DNA of 64,000 nucleotides from Poronia punctata. Its lineage: Eukaryota; Ascomycota; Sordariomycetes; Xylariales; Xylariaceae. Below the pieces are notes generated by a model. The model did not search any database, was not told the DNA's origin, and saw nothing but the letters and a program-made list of their open reading frames with translations. Location of the stretch: positions 248,001 to 312,000 of the forward strand of contig MU401462.1 in NCBI GenBank assembly GCA_022579005.1, written 5' to 3'. Shown piece by piece: positions 1 through 11,024 of this stretch. The position numbers and the translations under genes are program-made. Every line of letters starts with the position of its first letter. Position 1 is the first letter of the stretch.

Positions 1-2097
1 CAACAACTTCAGTAGGGCAGCACCCCTATATAGACGATATAAAAGTCCCGGCCAATAATCCAACGACTGACTTATTGTATGAGCACTGACGACCTTGACA
101 TCCAGCTTGGTGAGCATAGGTTAGATCTATGCTCGATTGTCCTTACATCATATGTAGCATTTGACGAGGAACGCTTTCTGGTTCAGCAGGGCGTAGTAAT
201 GACTACCGACAGCGTAACTTGAAGTGAACAGGGACCAAATACAGATGGCTGTTTTCTCTGCGTTCAAACCTACACGGGTATTGGGCTGGTCGGACAAGTT
301 GGCTTCGGGATATTATTATAGAAGCTACGATGACGCGAGTACAATAAGCCGGATAAACCTGAATTGTCCTAGCTGGCCTGTGTTACATTATCATTATTGA
401 TACTAACAGAACTATTGGATAGCGAAGTCTTTCCGATATTACATTGTAGGTTTTATATCTTCCATGGTGCGGTCTAGATACTCTTTGAGCACCAAGGTGT
501 GGTAGTACCCGCAATCGCGGTGGACGAACCTTTGTTGTGCTAGGCTATGAAAACACTAGGTATCGGCCATATACATATGCTAAACTATAGCCCTATCCGG
601 CGCAGATGTCGCTGGGATATACCATGGGCGGTACGTCCACTCACTCATTGCCCTCGTGTCAGGACTCAGACGATGGTATGGTTGGGATAGGAATGGCTCT
701 GCGATAAGGTTTCTTCTGAGGCCGTTTGGAATTCTTAAGCGGTATGTTCCCTCAATCTTCAAGGCATTTATGAGTCCATGAGTACCTAGCCGGGCCTCTT
801 AGAGATCTCCCTGTTAACTGGGCTTTGGAACTATCTCTAGGAGCATCATATCTGGTCTATTCGGGAGCCATCCTCGAAGAAGAACATGTTTCTTGGCTCT
901 GCAACTTGTATTACGAACCAAGGTCGGGTTAACATCGTACCTTTGTTTGAGACGGTTCGGGATGGAAGTGTCGTGGCAGCAGCCCATAGAGGGGTTCGGG
1001 CTTCCGGTCATTCCCAGAATCACGGCAAGGCTCTGTGTTTCCTGCTGAACGTCCTATGTACCTGGCTATAGGGAACTGCGTCACTGCCGCCCGAGTAAAT
1101 ACCTACCACTTTGGTGCCGGAGGCCAGATACATGCTTTTTGACTGGCTTGGGGTGGTAGGGTCGATATATCACACCCGAAGCTTGTGCGCCCGGATAGTT
1201 ACTAAGTAGTCACTTCATCTCATGCTGCGTGTTGCCCGTCCGGTCGGGTTGTGGGTTTGGTTGTTGCCTAGACTAGTGAGAGGCAACCACTGCAACTTTG
1301 CAGTTCCTGTAGGTTGAATCCTAAACGATTGTACTTGTTGAGGCGGCCCTGGCGGATGAAGGTCTAGGTATACCTGATTTCAGCCTCAATTTGAGCAACG
1401 GATTTAGCATATAAGTTCTAGGTACCTCGATGTTCACTGTAGAACAGGCGACCAAGATTGTACTGCTACCCCAGCTTGGAAACGGCGGCGCCGCATTAGA
1501 GGTACCTACTGGAAGTGGCTGTGCAGTGGAGCGAGTGCTACATCGGCTAATGACAATGCTACCCTGTACATAGTACGTATGATGCGGCACGTCTACGATA
1601 CATGCACACGTACACGTAAAAGGGACCGTAGGTAGGCGAGACAACAACAGCCTTGACTTGCTAATCTATCCTAACCTCTACTGAGTAGTAAGAATCGCCC
1701 AAGTGTTCTAAATATCCCTCCAGACCATACGAAGCTTCCCTGATGGAAACAGCACCTACAGCAGCACTCGTTTTCTTCCATTCTATTTGACTTGGCGACG
1801 GTAGATTCACAACACTAGCTAGGACCTGTCCTATCGTGATGACGCAACCTTTGCCGGTCCATATACTATTGCTTTTGCGTCAATAACGATCCCGCTTCTG
1901 TGCCAACGAGGTTGCAGCCGCTTGAACGAGTTGGTTTACATTTATCAGTAAACCCTTCTTTCTGTTTATCTAATACTTACGGCTTTGTATATACTATTTT
2001 AAACCCTATAGAGCCTTGAGGTCCTCGCGCCATCACTCGTTTGCTACAAACCCATATTTTAGGAGCTACCCGTTACTCCCGTGTTTTGCCAGCAAAT
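1..2097. other. Stretch without a supported gene
   Basis: No ORF here has a recognisable product. Short open frames exist on both strands (for example 580-762 minus, 814-1023 minus, 886-1071 plus, 1321-1647 minus), but they are under 110 codons, mostly lack an ATG at the start, and overlap one another on opposite strands. A patch around 1327-1620 has protein-like frames on the plus strand interrupted by stops. The last 60 bases before 2098 should hold the 5' leader of the MINDY gene. Confidence 0.5.
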
Positions 2098-4761
2098 ATG
2101 GTGACCCGAAAACCCGTCCCCGACAACGAACCCATTGTCGCCGCTGAGCCGCCTCGTATAGAACTATGGTCCGCTACCGATTCCGAGGTGGATACCGATC
2201 GCATATGGGATGAGCACGAGCCCGTTAGCCCTCCCACGCCCGCGCCTGCCCCGCATAACCAGACGAGCGATGCTGCAAAGCCTGGTGGTTCTGGTACGGT
2301 CCCGGACCCATTGCGTCCCGGTGTTGGCTCGATTAGCCCTCCTTACGAGCAAGGGGAACGGAATCCGTGGGACAACATCGATAAAGGCGTGGCTCTGCCC
2401 TTGACGGATCAGCCGCAAGTCAAATACGATGAAGTACCCCCTGCTTTGCGTCCTGGTGCTGGACGATCCGAGACAAACCCTTTCAAACGAAAACCCGTAC
2501 AGCCGCTACCCGAGACGTCCACCACATCACAGCCGCCAACTGAAGCATTCTCACAACTTAGCGTGGACGGGCCGGAACCGAGTAAAAACCCTTGGCAACC
2601 TGCGTTCGACGAGAGCACGGCCCAGGACGTCGGACGGGCGTCCTCTTCGCTGATAGATCAACAACCTGATGGCGGCATCTGGGGGTCGCCAAAGACACCT
2701 CCGGTTCCAGTATCAACGCAATCTACGGGGAACACAGATGCTTGGAATGTGATCCAACCGCCACTACCAGGCCCTGCTGCCACTCAGCCTTCGGCTACAG
2801 GAGATCTTGCAGGTCATGGCCAGAACCAGGAAACTAAAAACAAGGGAAAGCAACCCGTGGCTGTTGAGTCCGGCACCCGAATAGACACTGCCGACGGTTG
2901 GAACTTGATCGATTCCGAGCCCGTGGCAGATCCTGCGCCAGGCAGTCTCTCTAGACATAGCACCTGGGAAAACTTCGTGGATGCAACCGAGGATACTGCT
3001 AAAGATGCAGCCCCCCCTGAGGCGGAGGAGCCACCAACTCTACCCCCGAGACACTCACTAGAAGCGCAACCCGCACCACCACCCCAACTTCCGAGTCGTC
3101 GGTCGCCAAGCAATGTAAACATGGCAGAAACCTATCAGATCAAGCTGATCAATTGGCAGGATGTGAAGGCGAGTAGAAACCCGCGGAAATCGCCTATCCT
3201 CGTCCAAAATGCGAACGGCCCTTGTCCGCTAGTCGCGCTGGTGAACGCTCTGACTTTGACGACGCCCGCCGATCGGACGACAACCTTGGTTGAGGCACTT
3301 GGGTCTCGTGAGCAAATTAGCCTGAGTTTCCTACTAGACAACGTTCTAGACGAACTTATATCTCACCGACACGCCGAGTCAGATCGGCCTCTTCCAGACA
3401 TGTCGGAGCTCTATGAGTTTCTAAAGGGATTACATACTGGAATGAATGTCAATCCCCGTTTCGTCCCCACCGCAGAAGCTGTAGCTACTGGCAAGCGGAA
3501 TTCTCTCCCCCATGTCCATCCGTCGGAGCGAGACGGAAGCCTGCCGGGAACCTTTGAGAAGACAAGAGATATGGAGCTATACGCTACTTTCTCCGTCCCT
3601 TTAATCCATGGCTGGCTCCCCCCGAGGGATCATCCGGTCTATGAGGCGATGAGCAGACAAGCATCATCTTACGACGACGCTCAAAATATCCTATTCCGCG
3701 AGGAGGAGCTTGAACACAAGTTTAGCACTTCGGAAACGGGACTGACAGGGGAGGAACAACAAATGTACCAAGACATACTAACCATCAAGGCGTATCTGGC
3801 CACAACGGCGACCCAATTGACGCCTTATGGCCTCGATGCCGTTACCAAATCTATTCCACCCGGTGGCATCTCGATCCTTTTCCGAAACGACCACTTTTCT
3901 ACATTATATCGACACCCACAGACGCTCCAACTGTTCACCCTTGTCACGGATGCTGGGTATTTCACTCATGATGAAGTTGTGTGGGAATCGCTCGTCGACG
4001 TTAGAGGCGAACGAGCGGAATTCTTTTCAGGTGACTTCCGCCTTGTTGGGGGTAACCAGCATCGTCGAGCGGATAGTGCCTCCGGAAATGCTGCCGACTC
4101 GAACGAGGTCGGTTGGCAGACGGTACAGAACAGACGCGCGGCCCGTGCGAATCCCCAAAGCAACCCTACACTCGACCCAACCCCACTGTCGCCGCAAAAT
4201 GAGCAAGAGGATAGAGATCTGGCTCTAGCGTTGCAGCTTCAGGAAGAGGAGGACGAGCGTCACCGCGTGGAACAGGCCGCCCGGAGGCGAGAGAGCCATC
4301 CCTCTGGGCAGGGTGTTGGACAACAGGGTGCCAATGGGAACCGCAGCAACTCGGTTAGCAATCCGGGACGAAATAGTGGCCACAGTCTACCACCGCCACG
4401 GGTTAGCTCTGCCAATCAGCCGGCAAGAGCATCTGCACAGGCCACAGGCGTTAGGACAGGGCAACAAGTCAGGTCGTTGATCCCACCCCTGACTCATCGG
4501 CCTGCGGATGAAGCCCTGGAGGATGCGCCTCCCAGCTACGAACAGGCTTCGAAGACGACCCCCTACGTTCCGCCAGCCGGCCATCCTGCCCACGCAGAAA
4601 GCAACCCAAGAGACGCCAGAAGATCGACCTTGTCCCTCCAGAACACTGCGGGACCCAGTACACCAACGCGACCTCAGCAGCGGCAATCCGTGCCCTCCAT
4701 TGCGGCTAGCAGTGGCAGTACGCCGAGCACCACAAGAGAGAGGGACTGTGTGATTATGTGA
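2098..4761 (+). CDS. MINDY-family deubiquitinase (Lys48-chain specific type), CaaX-terminated
   Basis: This single-exon gene encodes 887 residues. The first 340 residues are Pro/Ser/Thr-rich and look disordered, with repeated N-P-W/W-N-x-I type patches. The MINDY catalytic domain follows at about residues 342-665. It begins near YQIKLINWQ and carries the VQNANGPCPL motif, with Gln370 and catalytic Cys376, and the NDHFSTL motif with catalytic His599. Known MINDY enzymes trim Lys48-linked polyubiquitin in the cytosol. After the domain comes a DLALALQLQEEE segment resembling a ubiquitin-interacting (MIU) helix, then another disordered tail. The last four residues are CVIM, a CaaX box whose final Met favours farnesylation, so membrane attachment is likely (inference). 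The open frame extends upstream to 2041, but the first ATG is at 2098 and was chosen as the start. Downstream it converges with the TBF1 gene. Confidence 0.9.
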   Translation: MVTRKPVPDNEPIVAAEPPRIELWSATDSEVDTDRIWDEHEPVSPPTPAPAPHNQTSDAAKPGGSGTVPDPLRPGVGSISPPYEQGERNPWDNIDKGVALPLTDQPQVKYDEVPPALRPGAGRSETNPFKRKPVQPLPETSTTSQPPTEAFSQLSVDGPEPSKNPWQPAFDESTAQDVGRASSSLIDQQPDGGIWGSPKTPPVPVSTQSTGNTDAWNVIQPPLPGPAATQPSATGDLAGHGQNQETKNKGKQPVAVESGTRIDTADGWNLIDSEPVADPAPGSLSRHSTWENFVDATEDTAKDAAPPEAEEPPTLPPRHSLEAQPAPPPQLPSRRSPSNVNMAETYQIKLINWQDVKASRNPRKSPILVQNANGPCPLVALVNALTLTTPADRTTTLVEALGSREQISLSFLLDNVLDELISHRHAESDRPLPDMSELYEFLKGLHTGMNVNPRFVPTAEAVATGKRNSLPHVHPSERDGSLPGTFEKTRDMELYATFSVPLIHGWLPPRDHPVYEAMSRQASSYDDAQNILFREEELEHKFSTSETGLTGEEQQMYQDILTIKAYLATTATQLTPYGLDAVTKSIPPGGISILFRNDHFSTLYRHPQTLQLFTLVTDAGYFTHDEVVWESLVDVRGERAEFFSGDFRLVGGNQHRRADSASGNAADSNEVGWQTVQNRRAARANPQSNPTLDPTPLSPQNEQEDRDLALALQLQEEEDERHRVEQAARRRESHPSGQGVGQQGANGNRSNSVSNPGRNSGHSLPPPRVSSANQPARASAQATGVRTGQQVRSLIPPLTHRPADEALEDAPPSYEQASKTTPYVPPAGHPAHAESNPRDARRSTLSLQNTAGPSTPTRPQQRQSVPSIAASSGSTPSTTRERDCVIM

Positions 4762-5460
4762 GAAATTACTGAAATTAGTTGGGTTTTATTTTCCGTCGGT
4801 CAAGGGGGTCCCATCGGAGTTTTTTTTCCGGGGAAACGGCTGATCCCACGGACGGGTCTAAACGCTCGGTTTCTTTTCCTGCCCTCTGTTATTAGTTCTC
4901 CTATTCATCTTATGTCAGGGTAACCGCTGTAGAAGCGAATAGGGACTTATTCTGGACTCCTTGTCTGTGCTCTTTGTTCATCTTTCTGTACCATTAGTCC
5001 ACGGTCTCGAAGATCCACCGAGTATGTAAACGAACCATGAATTTGAATCTATGAATAATCGTTCAACCGGGCCATGGCGCTTACTGGCTATTCCTACTCG
5101 CGAGGTACAATTCGTCTCACAGGCGCTGCATTAATAATTTAGTAAACTTCGCTATTGTTTGTGATTTATTCGCCTTTAGTCTCTATCTAAATGTCGTTCG
5201 CATGGGATCCGAGTCACATCTTCCCTGCTTCCTCTCCGGCCTCGGAAAAACACCTAATGCTGGGGTATCAAACGTAAATTCATAAAACTTAGCTACCTCC
5301 GGGCCCCACTAGTCGAGTCCCAGACTGAACAGGGCGATAAAAATATGGGAATATCCTGCCTGCCACCCTTCCTGCCTTAGTTCTCCTCATCTAGAGCTTC
5401 TAGGACATGAGAATTCCTTGAAAAAAAAAAGTCGGAATCAGCTCTTATATGTGGGTTTTA
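4762..5460. other. Convergent intergenic region
   Basis: About 700 bases lie between the MINDY stop and the TBF1 stop, two genes pointing at each other. No ORF is supported. T-rich and A-rich runs (near 4820 and 5419-5430) fit 3' UTR and polyadenylation sequence for both genes, but no exact site can be fixed. Confidence 0.6.
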
Positions 5461-8400
5461 TTACGCGTGCTCCTGTTTGATATACGTCGGTGACTGTGGG
5501 GGGGCGGCGGCGGCGGACTCGCCTTCCATGGCTGCTTTGAGACCTAGTAGGGCCCGGTCCTCTATGCTGAGCCCACTATGATCCCCAAAAGGTTCTGCCG
5601 CCGCTTCTTCCTGTTGTTTGATTGGTTCTGCATGATGTGTGGGTTGTTCTTCCTGCTTCACTACCGGCTGGGTCACGGAGGAAGTTTCTGGCCGCGTTGC
5701 CGTCTGCTGTGTTTGCTGTGTCTGCTGCATCTGTTGGGCTCCGTGTTCCTGTTTTGCGGGCGTTTGCTGTGTATGATGCTGATGATGAGTCGGTGTTAAA
5801 GTAGGTAACCTGACAGGCTGTGGCGCTGGCACTGCAGGCCGATGCGATTGTGGTGGTATCATCGTCTGTGAGGGTTGGTGTGTCGCAGCTTGGGCTGTTG
5901 CAGCTATTGTATTTGGTTGAGGTTGGGACGTTGTGTTGTTCGGCGCTGGTCTGGAAGGGCTAGATCTCTGCTGTGACGTGTTGTTTTGCAAGCCCCCAGC
6001 CAGTGCTAATATGCCGTTCATATGAGCTTGATGCTCTTCGGAATTCAGTCTTGCCTTCTCTTCGGCTTCTTTCCTTGCCGCCTGGGTAGGGGCACGGGTT
6101 TTCAACTCACCGGTGACGCACTGTAAATAGTACGGCATCTCGGAGTTGGTCTTCAAAAAGAAAAGTTTCAAGTTTCTCGCTTTATCCTTGAGTTGCACTT
6201 GGGTCCGGTCAGCTAGTATCTGGCTGATGGAGCCATTCGGCCCAAATAAGGACAATATTTGCGACCAATGCGGGCCTTTCACCATATCAAGTCCCATCAT
6301 GAGTGCTTTTTCTTCTTCGGGGCTCCACGGCCGTCGGGTAGAATGGGAACCTTCCCGACGGGCATGGGTCGAAGATCGTGCTGCAGCTGCTTGTCGAGCT
6401 CTTTCATACAGTGCAGGCGTCGAGTCGGTTTGGTTTGGAGGTAGGTGATCGGTAATCTGTACGTTGCTAGGAATTAGTGGTGGCGGCGGCAAAGACTGGT
6501 GGTGGTGCTGCTGGTGGTGCTGTTGTTGTTGATGTTGCTGCTGCTGCTGCTGATAAGGAAACAACTGCGAGGGCGTTTGCGCCTGCGCCGTTTGTTGTTG
6601 AAGTTGGTAGCCTTGCTGGTTGGTAGAAGACTGGCCTTGATCTGATATTCACCATTAGTTCTTGCTCATTCCGGACAACTTCACTTGGCTAAGGGGTCTG
6701 TCTCACTTGATGAATGTGGCAAAGCGGTTGGGTGGTACTGGTTTCTTGCGATGCTTTCCAACGCCAGTGCTGTAGCTCTAGAGGCGCTCTCAGCAGCTGA
6801 GGCGATAGAAGAGGGCAACTCTACGTTAGAGGCTGCCTGTCTCGACTGTTCAACCGCCCTCGACACATTCTCCGTTAAGAAAGCTGAGAGATCTTCGAAA
6901 GTCGGGATATCCTCGGCTCCAGGTTGTTGTAAGGCACTTTGAGCTGCTGCCCTGGACGCTGCTTCTATAGCCGCATTCAAGTCGAACTCATCTGTCAAAT
7001 CCGGTGCGTCATTATCTGCAGGCGTCGGGCTAGCAACAGGGACTCTGAAATCAACCCTGTGCAGGACTTGGGCTTGAATATTGTTGATATTGTCGTTGAG
7101 ATATGTGCTTAGCCCATCCAGAAAAGCCTCGTACGTGAACTGCCTGCTTAGTGCATCTAGTGTGCGTGTCAACAGCCGCGAGAAGGTATCGACAAGTAGC
7201 TTACAAACTTACAAACGCTGTCAGGAGGCGCGGATGCTATAGAAAGCATGACCTTTCGTGCTTTCGAATTGGCGACAAAATCGAGCTCCGAGGTTGTCAA
7301 AGGGAAGTCCGGATGATGGGCTACCAGAGACTCTTCGACGCCAATAACAAATATCTCCTCGAGGTACTGCTCTCTGCCCTTGTCCATTTCCCCCTCCAGG
7401 ACCGCCAGAAACAGCTGTGTTTTCAACCCAAGATATAATTCGGCGGCGTCGTGGGTTAATGCTTGTCCTTCTGGTATGAATATTCGCAAGAAATAATTAT
7501 TGACTTCTTCCAGAGTAATATCGTTCGTACCAAATATGCTAGCACATGTTGAGGCAAGGTTTACTATTCGAATCACCTCCTTAGTTTCGCCCTTGATACC
7601 CAGTTGATCGGCGTCGAAAAATCGCGGCGCATCTTTGGGACGTGATAACTGTCGGCGCTGTGTATCGAACGCTTCTCGTAATACTCCATATTCTTTCGTG
7701 ATATCCGAATCGGGGTCGCTAGTCAACGTCGCCACCGTGTCCTCTAAGGTTTGCTCGGAAAGAGCAATCAATATGTCAACAGCCTTGTCGTTATGTCAGC
7801 ACATGTCTCATTATCCTGGGACAACAGCCACTGACGAGAGCGCCCAGCGCCGGAATGATATGTTTCCTCCGCGTGTAATCCCGTGGATTGCTCCATAGTG
7901 TATCCGGCCTGGTGTCTCCATCCCTTGAAGGGGACCGTTGCTCATTCAGGGCAGCCTCAAGGGCAGCATCAATATTGGCTTGTTCCTGTTCCGTGGTTTC
8001 GAAGACTTCGTCCAGTCTTTTGATATGGGGTTTGTCGTCGGCATCGATATGGGAATCGCTCTGTGGTTGTGGCTCGGTGTCTAGTCCCTGCTTAGGTTCT
8101 GAGGCTGGGCCCAGCTCCGGCGCCGGCGTTGAAAGGATATCTTGCATCACGGAAGCCTGTACGGCTTGAACCATTCGCGCAATCTCATCGAGCCCATTAT
8201 CGGGGGCCGGCTCGATTTTCATACGCTTCTCCTCCCGATGCCCATCTCTCTCAGTATTATTCGCGTCATCCGGGGAGCGAGACCGTTTCAGAGGCGACTG
8301 CGGTGACTGAGTCGGTAGTTGTGGTTCGGAGTCGATGATCATCGAGTCACCCGTGAAGTGCTCCGACTTGATGACTGGGCCTATTTTGCGGCATCAGGCA

Positions 8401-8574
8401 CATGGCCATAAAGTTTAGGCGAATTAACTGTATTCGGCCATTTCCCTTGTTGTTTTTAAGGGAAAGGGAAAACAACGGTAGAGGAAATGAGGACTTGCGG
8501 TACTCACTTATAGGCGGGGCATTCGGGGCAGCCGCACTCATGGCGGCGGCGATAGCCGCTTCAACGTCAGCCAT
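5461..8574 (-). CDS. TBF1: TBF1/TRF-type telobox Myb DNA-binding protein
   Basis: Modelled exons on the minus strand are 8574-8508, 8374-7836, 7783-7213, 7156-6707 and 6641-5461, giving 935 residues with all phases consistent. Residues about 190-470 form the TRF-homology dimerisation domain; the helix HIIPALGAL joins [10 protein letters not shown] across intron 2. A polyGln/His tract (about 572-591) precedes a single C-terminal telobox Myb domain at about 645-705, with RRPWSPEEE and the telobox helix [10 protein letters not shown]. The rest is Gln/Pro/Thr-rich. Tbf1-family proteins bind TTAGGG-type repeats at telomeres, subtelomeres and some promoters, in the nucleus. Introns are 133, 52, 56 and 65 bases; intron 2 uses a GTCAGT donor, and introns 2-4 have good branch points. 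Intron 1 is the longest and least certain. The Myb domain sits mid-C-terminal with about 230 low-complexity residues after it. Confidence 0.88.
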
Positions 8575-11024
8575 GGTTCCGACTATGATTGTATGCGTTT
8601 CATATCACGGGGGAATTGCAATTGGCCCAGATTACAGCTTCAAGCGGCCCTTTTGTTGGCATTTCTTTCGTCGATGATGATGAGGTCGGAGAAAAATTGG
8701 ACAGGACGCCCAGTAGCTTGCCCTCAATTCTTGCCCCAAGTGGCCTTATCGATATGATACACAACTGCCCAGAAACTCTTATCGCAAGCTCAGAACTCAC
8801 CAGAGGTACCGTCATCAAAAACCAAAAATAGACCACATTGAGAGCCGCCTACGATACATCCCAGTCATCTTCAACCGTAGCCATAATGCATGCACGGTAA
8901 AATCGAACAACCTACTGCTTACGCGATGGTAATTGAAACGTGAGCAGGGAGAAATAGGAAAGATCTATCTATCAAGCTCAGATACCTACACTTATCTGCC
9001 TTTAGAATGGGGCCTTCCTCTCCGGTACCTATGCCTTCATATATCTGGTTCCAAAACCGACAGGCATTGACCTCATTGAACTCGCTTGGACTCCTGCCAT
9101 AGGAGTATTTACACTTTGGTCTTCAATTGAAGTCCTAAGCAGTACTAACTAACCTAGGTATGTTATTTGATTCTATGTAAAATAACAGCTCTACCGATTC
9201 CCCAAAATATTTATTTGATCTTACCGAGGTCAGGCTCCAGGCGGCTTTATATATTCTCGCCCCTCTTTTCGTACACATGGGCCAGAAAGCGATTGATGCA
9301 TTATCATAGTCCATCTTGGTAGCTGTAGCAAGCCACTATAATGTATGTGCCTCCGTTCCTATAATAATTCCGCGTGCAGCCTACTTTGTTTATTCCTGTC
9401 CTGTTGCTCCTCGTTTAGCCCGTAGTACCAGAAGAAGCGTTTGAGGTGAAAAATGATCATCAAGTCCGGCCAGCGAGTTTGTACTTGGCCTCTGTGAGAA
9501 TCATTATGTCGTTCATATATAAGTGGTATGTGCTCAATAAGGCTCAGTTTGCCCCGAAATTTGAGGCTGCCGAGCGGTGATCACTCAAACCAAAGTATGC
9601 GGCCCCGTCTCGGTCCTCTTTTCCCGAGAATTAGATACCAATTGACGAACCGGTTTCTCCGGTTTTTGTATCTTGTCGTGTAATTACCTACAAAGTATGG
9701 ATACAGGTGATCACAAGTCGCACAGCCAACTTGTCTAACCAACAGCTACATTTTGCAGTATTTATGGTTGTTACGCTGGTTGCTATGATCATCCTATCCC
9801 GCGCCTGCCTACGAGTATACTGTCCACCTCCCCTTTGCGATAAGTCGATCGAGAACCACGGGATATATGCATTCGCTGATTACCAAACAAGACTCCGTTT
9901 CTCCGTCCTTTCGATCAACGCTTAAGCTCGGCTCCGTGAGTCGGGGTAATACTAAATAAATACTTTAAGCCTCCTATGTCAGCGAGTAGGTAGCCGAGTA
10001 CACATTGGTACCTACTTATGTAATGCGGGGAAATACGACAGGGTATCTTCTAGCACCGGCAGCTCGACCTGCACGACGACCTGCACGGATACATGCATGT
10101 AGGCGAGAAGATTTGTAAGTATTTGTATGTTTGTCATATCAAGGTAACGGTTCTCCAAGTTGTCAACGGGGTACAAGACAAATCATTGATGCATCCGATA
10201 AACAGCCTATATATCACTGCGTCCGCTATCGCTTCGCCAGAGTAGTATTCGTCACTGTTAGGGGGAAACGGTGCAAATGTGTTTTCAATCCCTATTCAAT
10301 CATACATAGCTATGGGTGCCCTCAAGTCCGAGCTACACTAGTACAACGGCTAGTGTTTCCATCCCATAACCAGAGGCAGACTAAATAACAATATTCGTTT
10401 TAGTGACAGGGCAGAAGCTGCTAGCCCCTCCGAAACACTCTAGACCATCTGTCTGGGTACGATGCGTCGGCGTTAATGTTAGCCCCTATCCATAGTGTTG
10501 CGACAACGCTCCTACCCCAAAGAATAAGAGCAATTCCTTGGGGGTGTCTTGACGTAGCTCAGTATGTACTCGTATGCCTCACTCCGCAACTCCGTAAGCC
10601 ACGGCGAAACGCCCAGCAGGGGACGAGAAAAAAAGACTAAGCGCCGGAAAAGCTATACCTACGTGCAGAGGTACGTAGTATTAAACGACGATAGTATCTG
10701 CGAATGAAACCGGGGTGTGCACCCACCCTTGTTATGAACAAACCAATCACGACTACGCAAGACTACCAAAGTAGGAAATCTGCTCCCCCCTCATCTTCTC
10801 TTCATCAGTGGCGTCTACCCCGCCTGTATCCCACCCTTGGCTGGACCACTATAATGCGAAGATAAAGGCAGCTTCGATTCCCGTCCCTTCAGGGAGCGGC
10901 GATTTGCCATCTCCAAAACCTCCCAGTCTGTAAAGTACAAGAGGTGATTTCCCCTTTATTTAAGCTCATTATCCTACTTTGTCAAAGTCAAAATCAAATC
11001 CGAGCTACTTCGTCATCCTACAAA
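8575..11024. other. Divergent intergenic region between TBF1 and aldehyde dehydrogenase
   Basis: About 2.4 kb holds the promoters of two diverging genes. No ORF is convincing; the 72-codon frame at 9707-9925 lacks an ATG start. Pyrimidine-rich patches (about 10785-10815) and a CCAAT box lie near the dehydrogenase start. Several CCTAGGTA/TAGGTACCTA-like words occur (near 9150 and 10000). Confidence 0.5.
10743..10747 (+). promoter_or_regulatory. CCAAT box upstream of aldehyde dehydrogenase
   Basis: A CCAAT pentamer lies 282 bases upstream of the ATG at 11025, followed by a CT-rich stretch typical of fungal promoters. CCAAT is bound by the HAP/AnCF complex in ascomycetes. It is a 5-base word, so chance occurrence is possible. 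Confidence 0.3.

Noticed and set aside
1321..1647. 108-codon minus frame and protein-like plus frames near the left edge
   Set aside because: No ATG at the minus start and stops in the plus frames; no family recognised.
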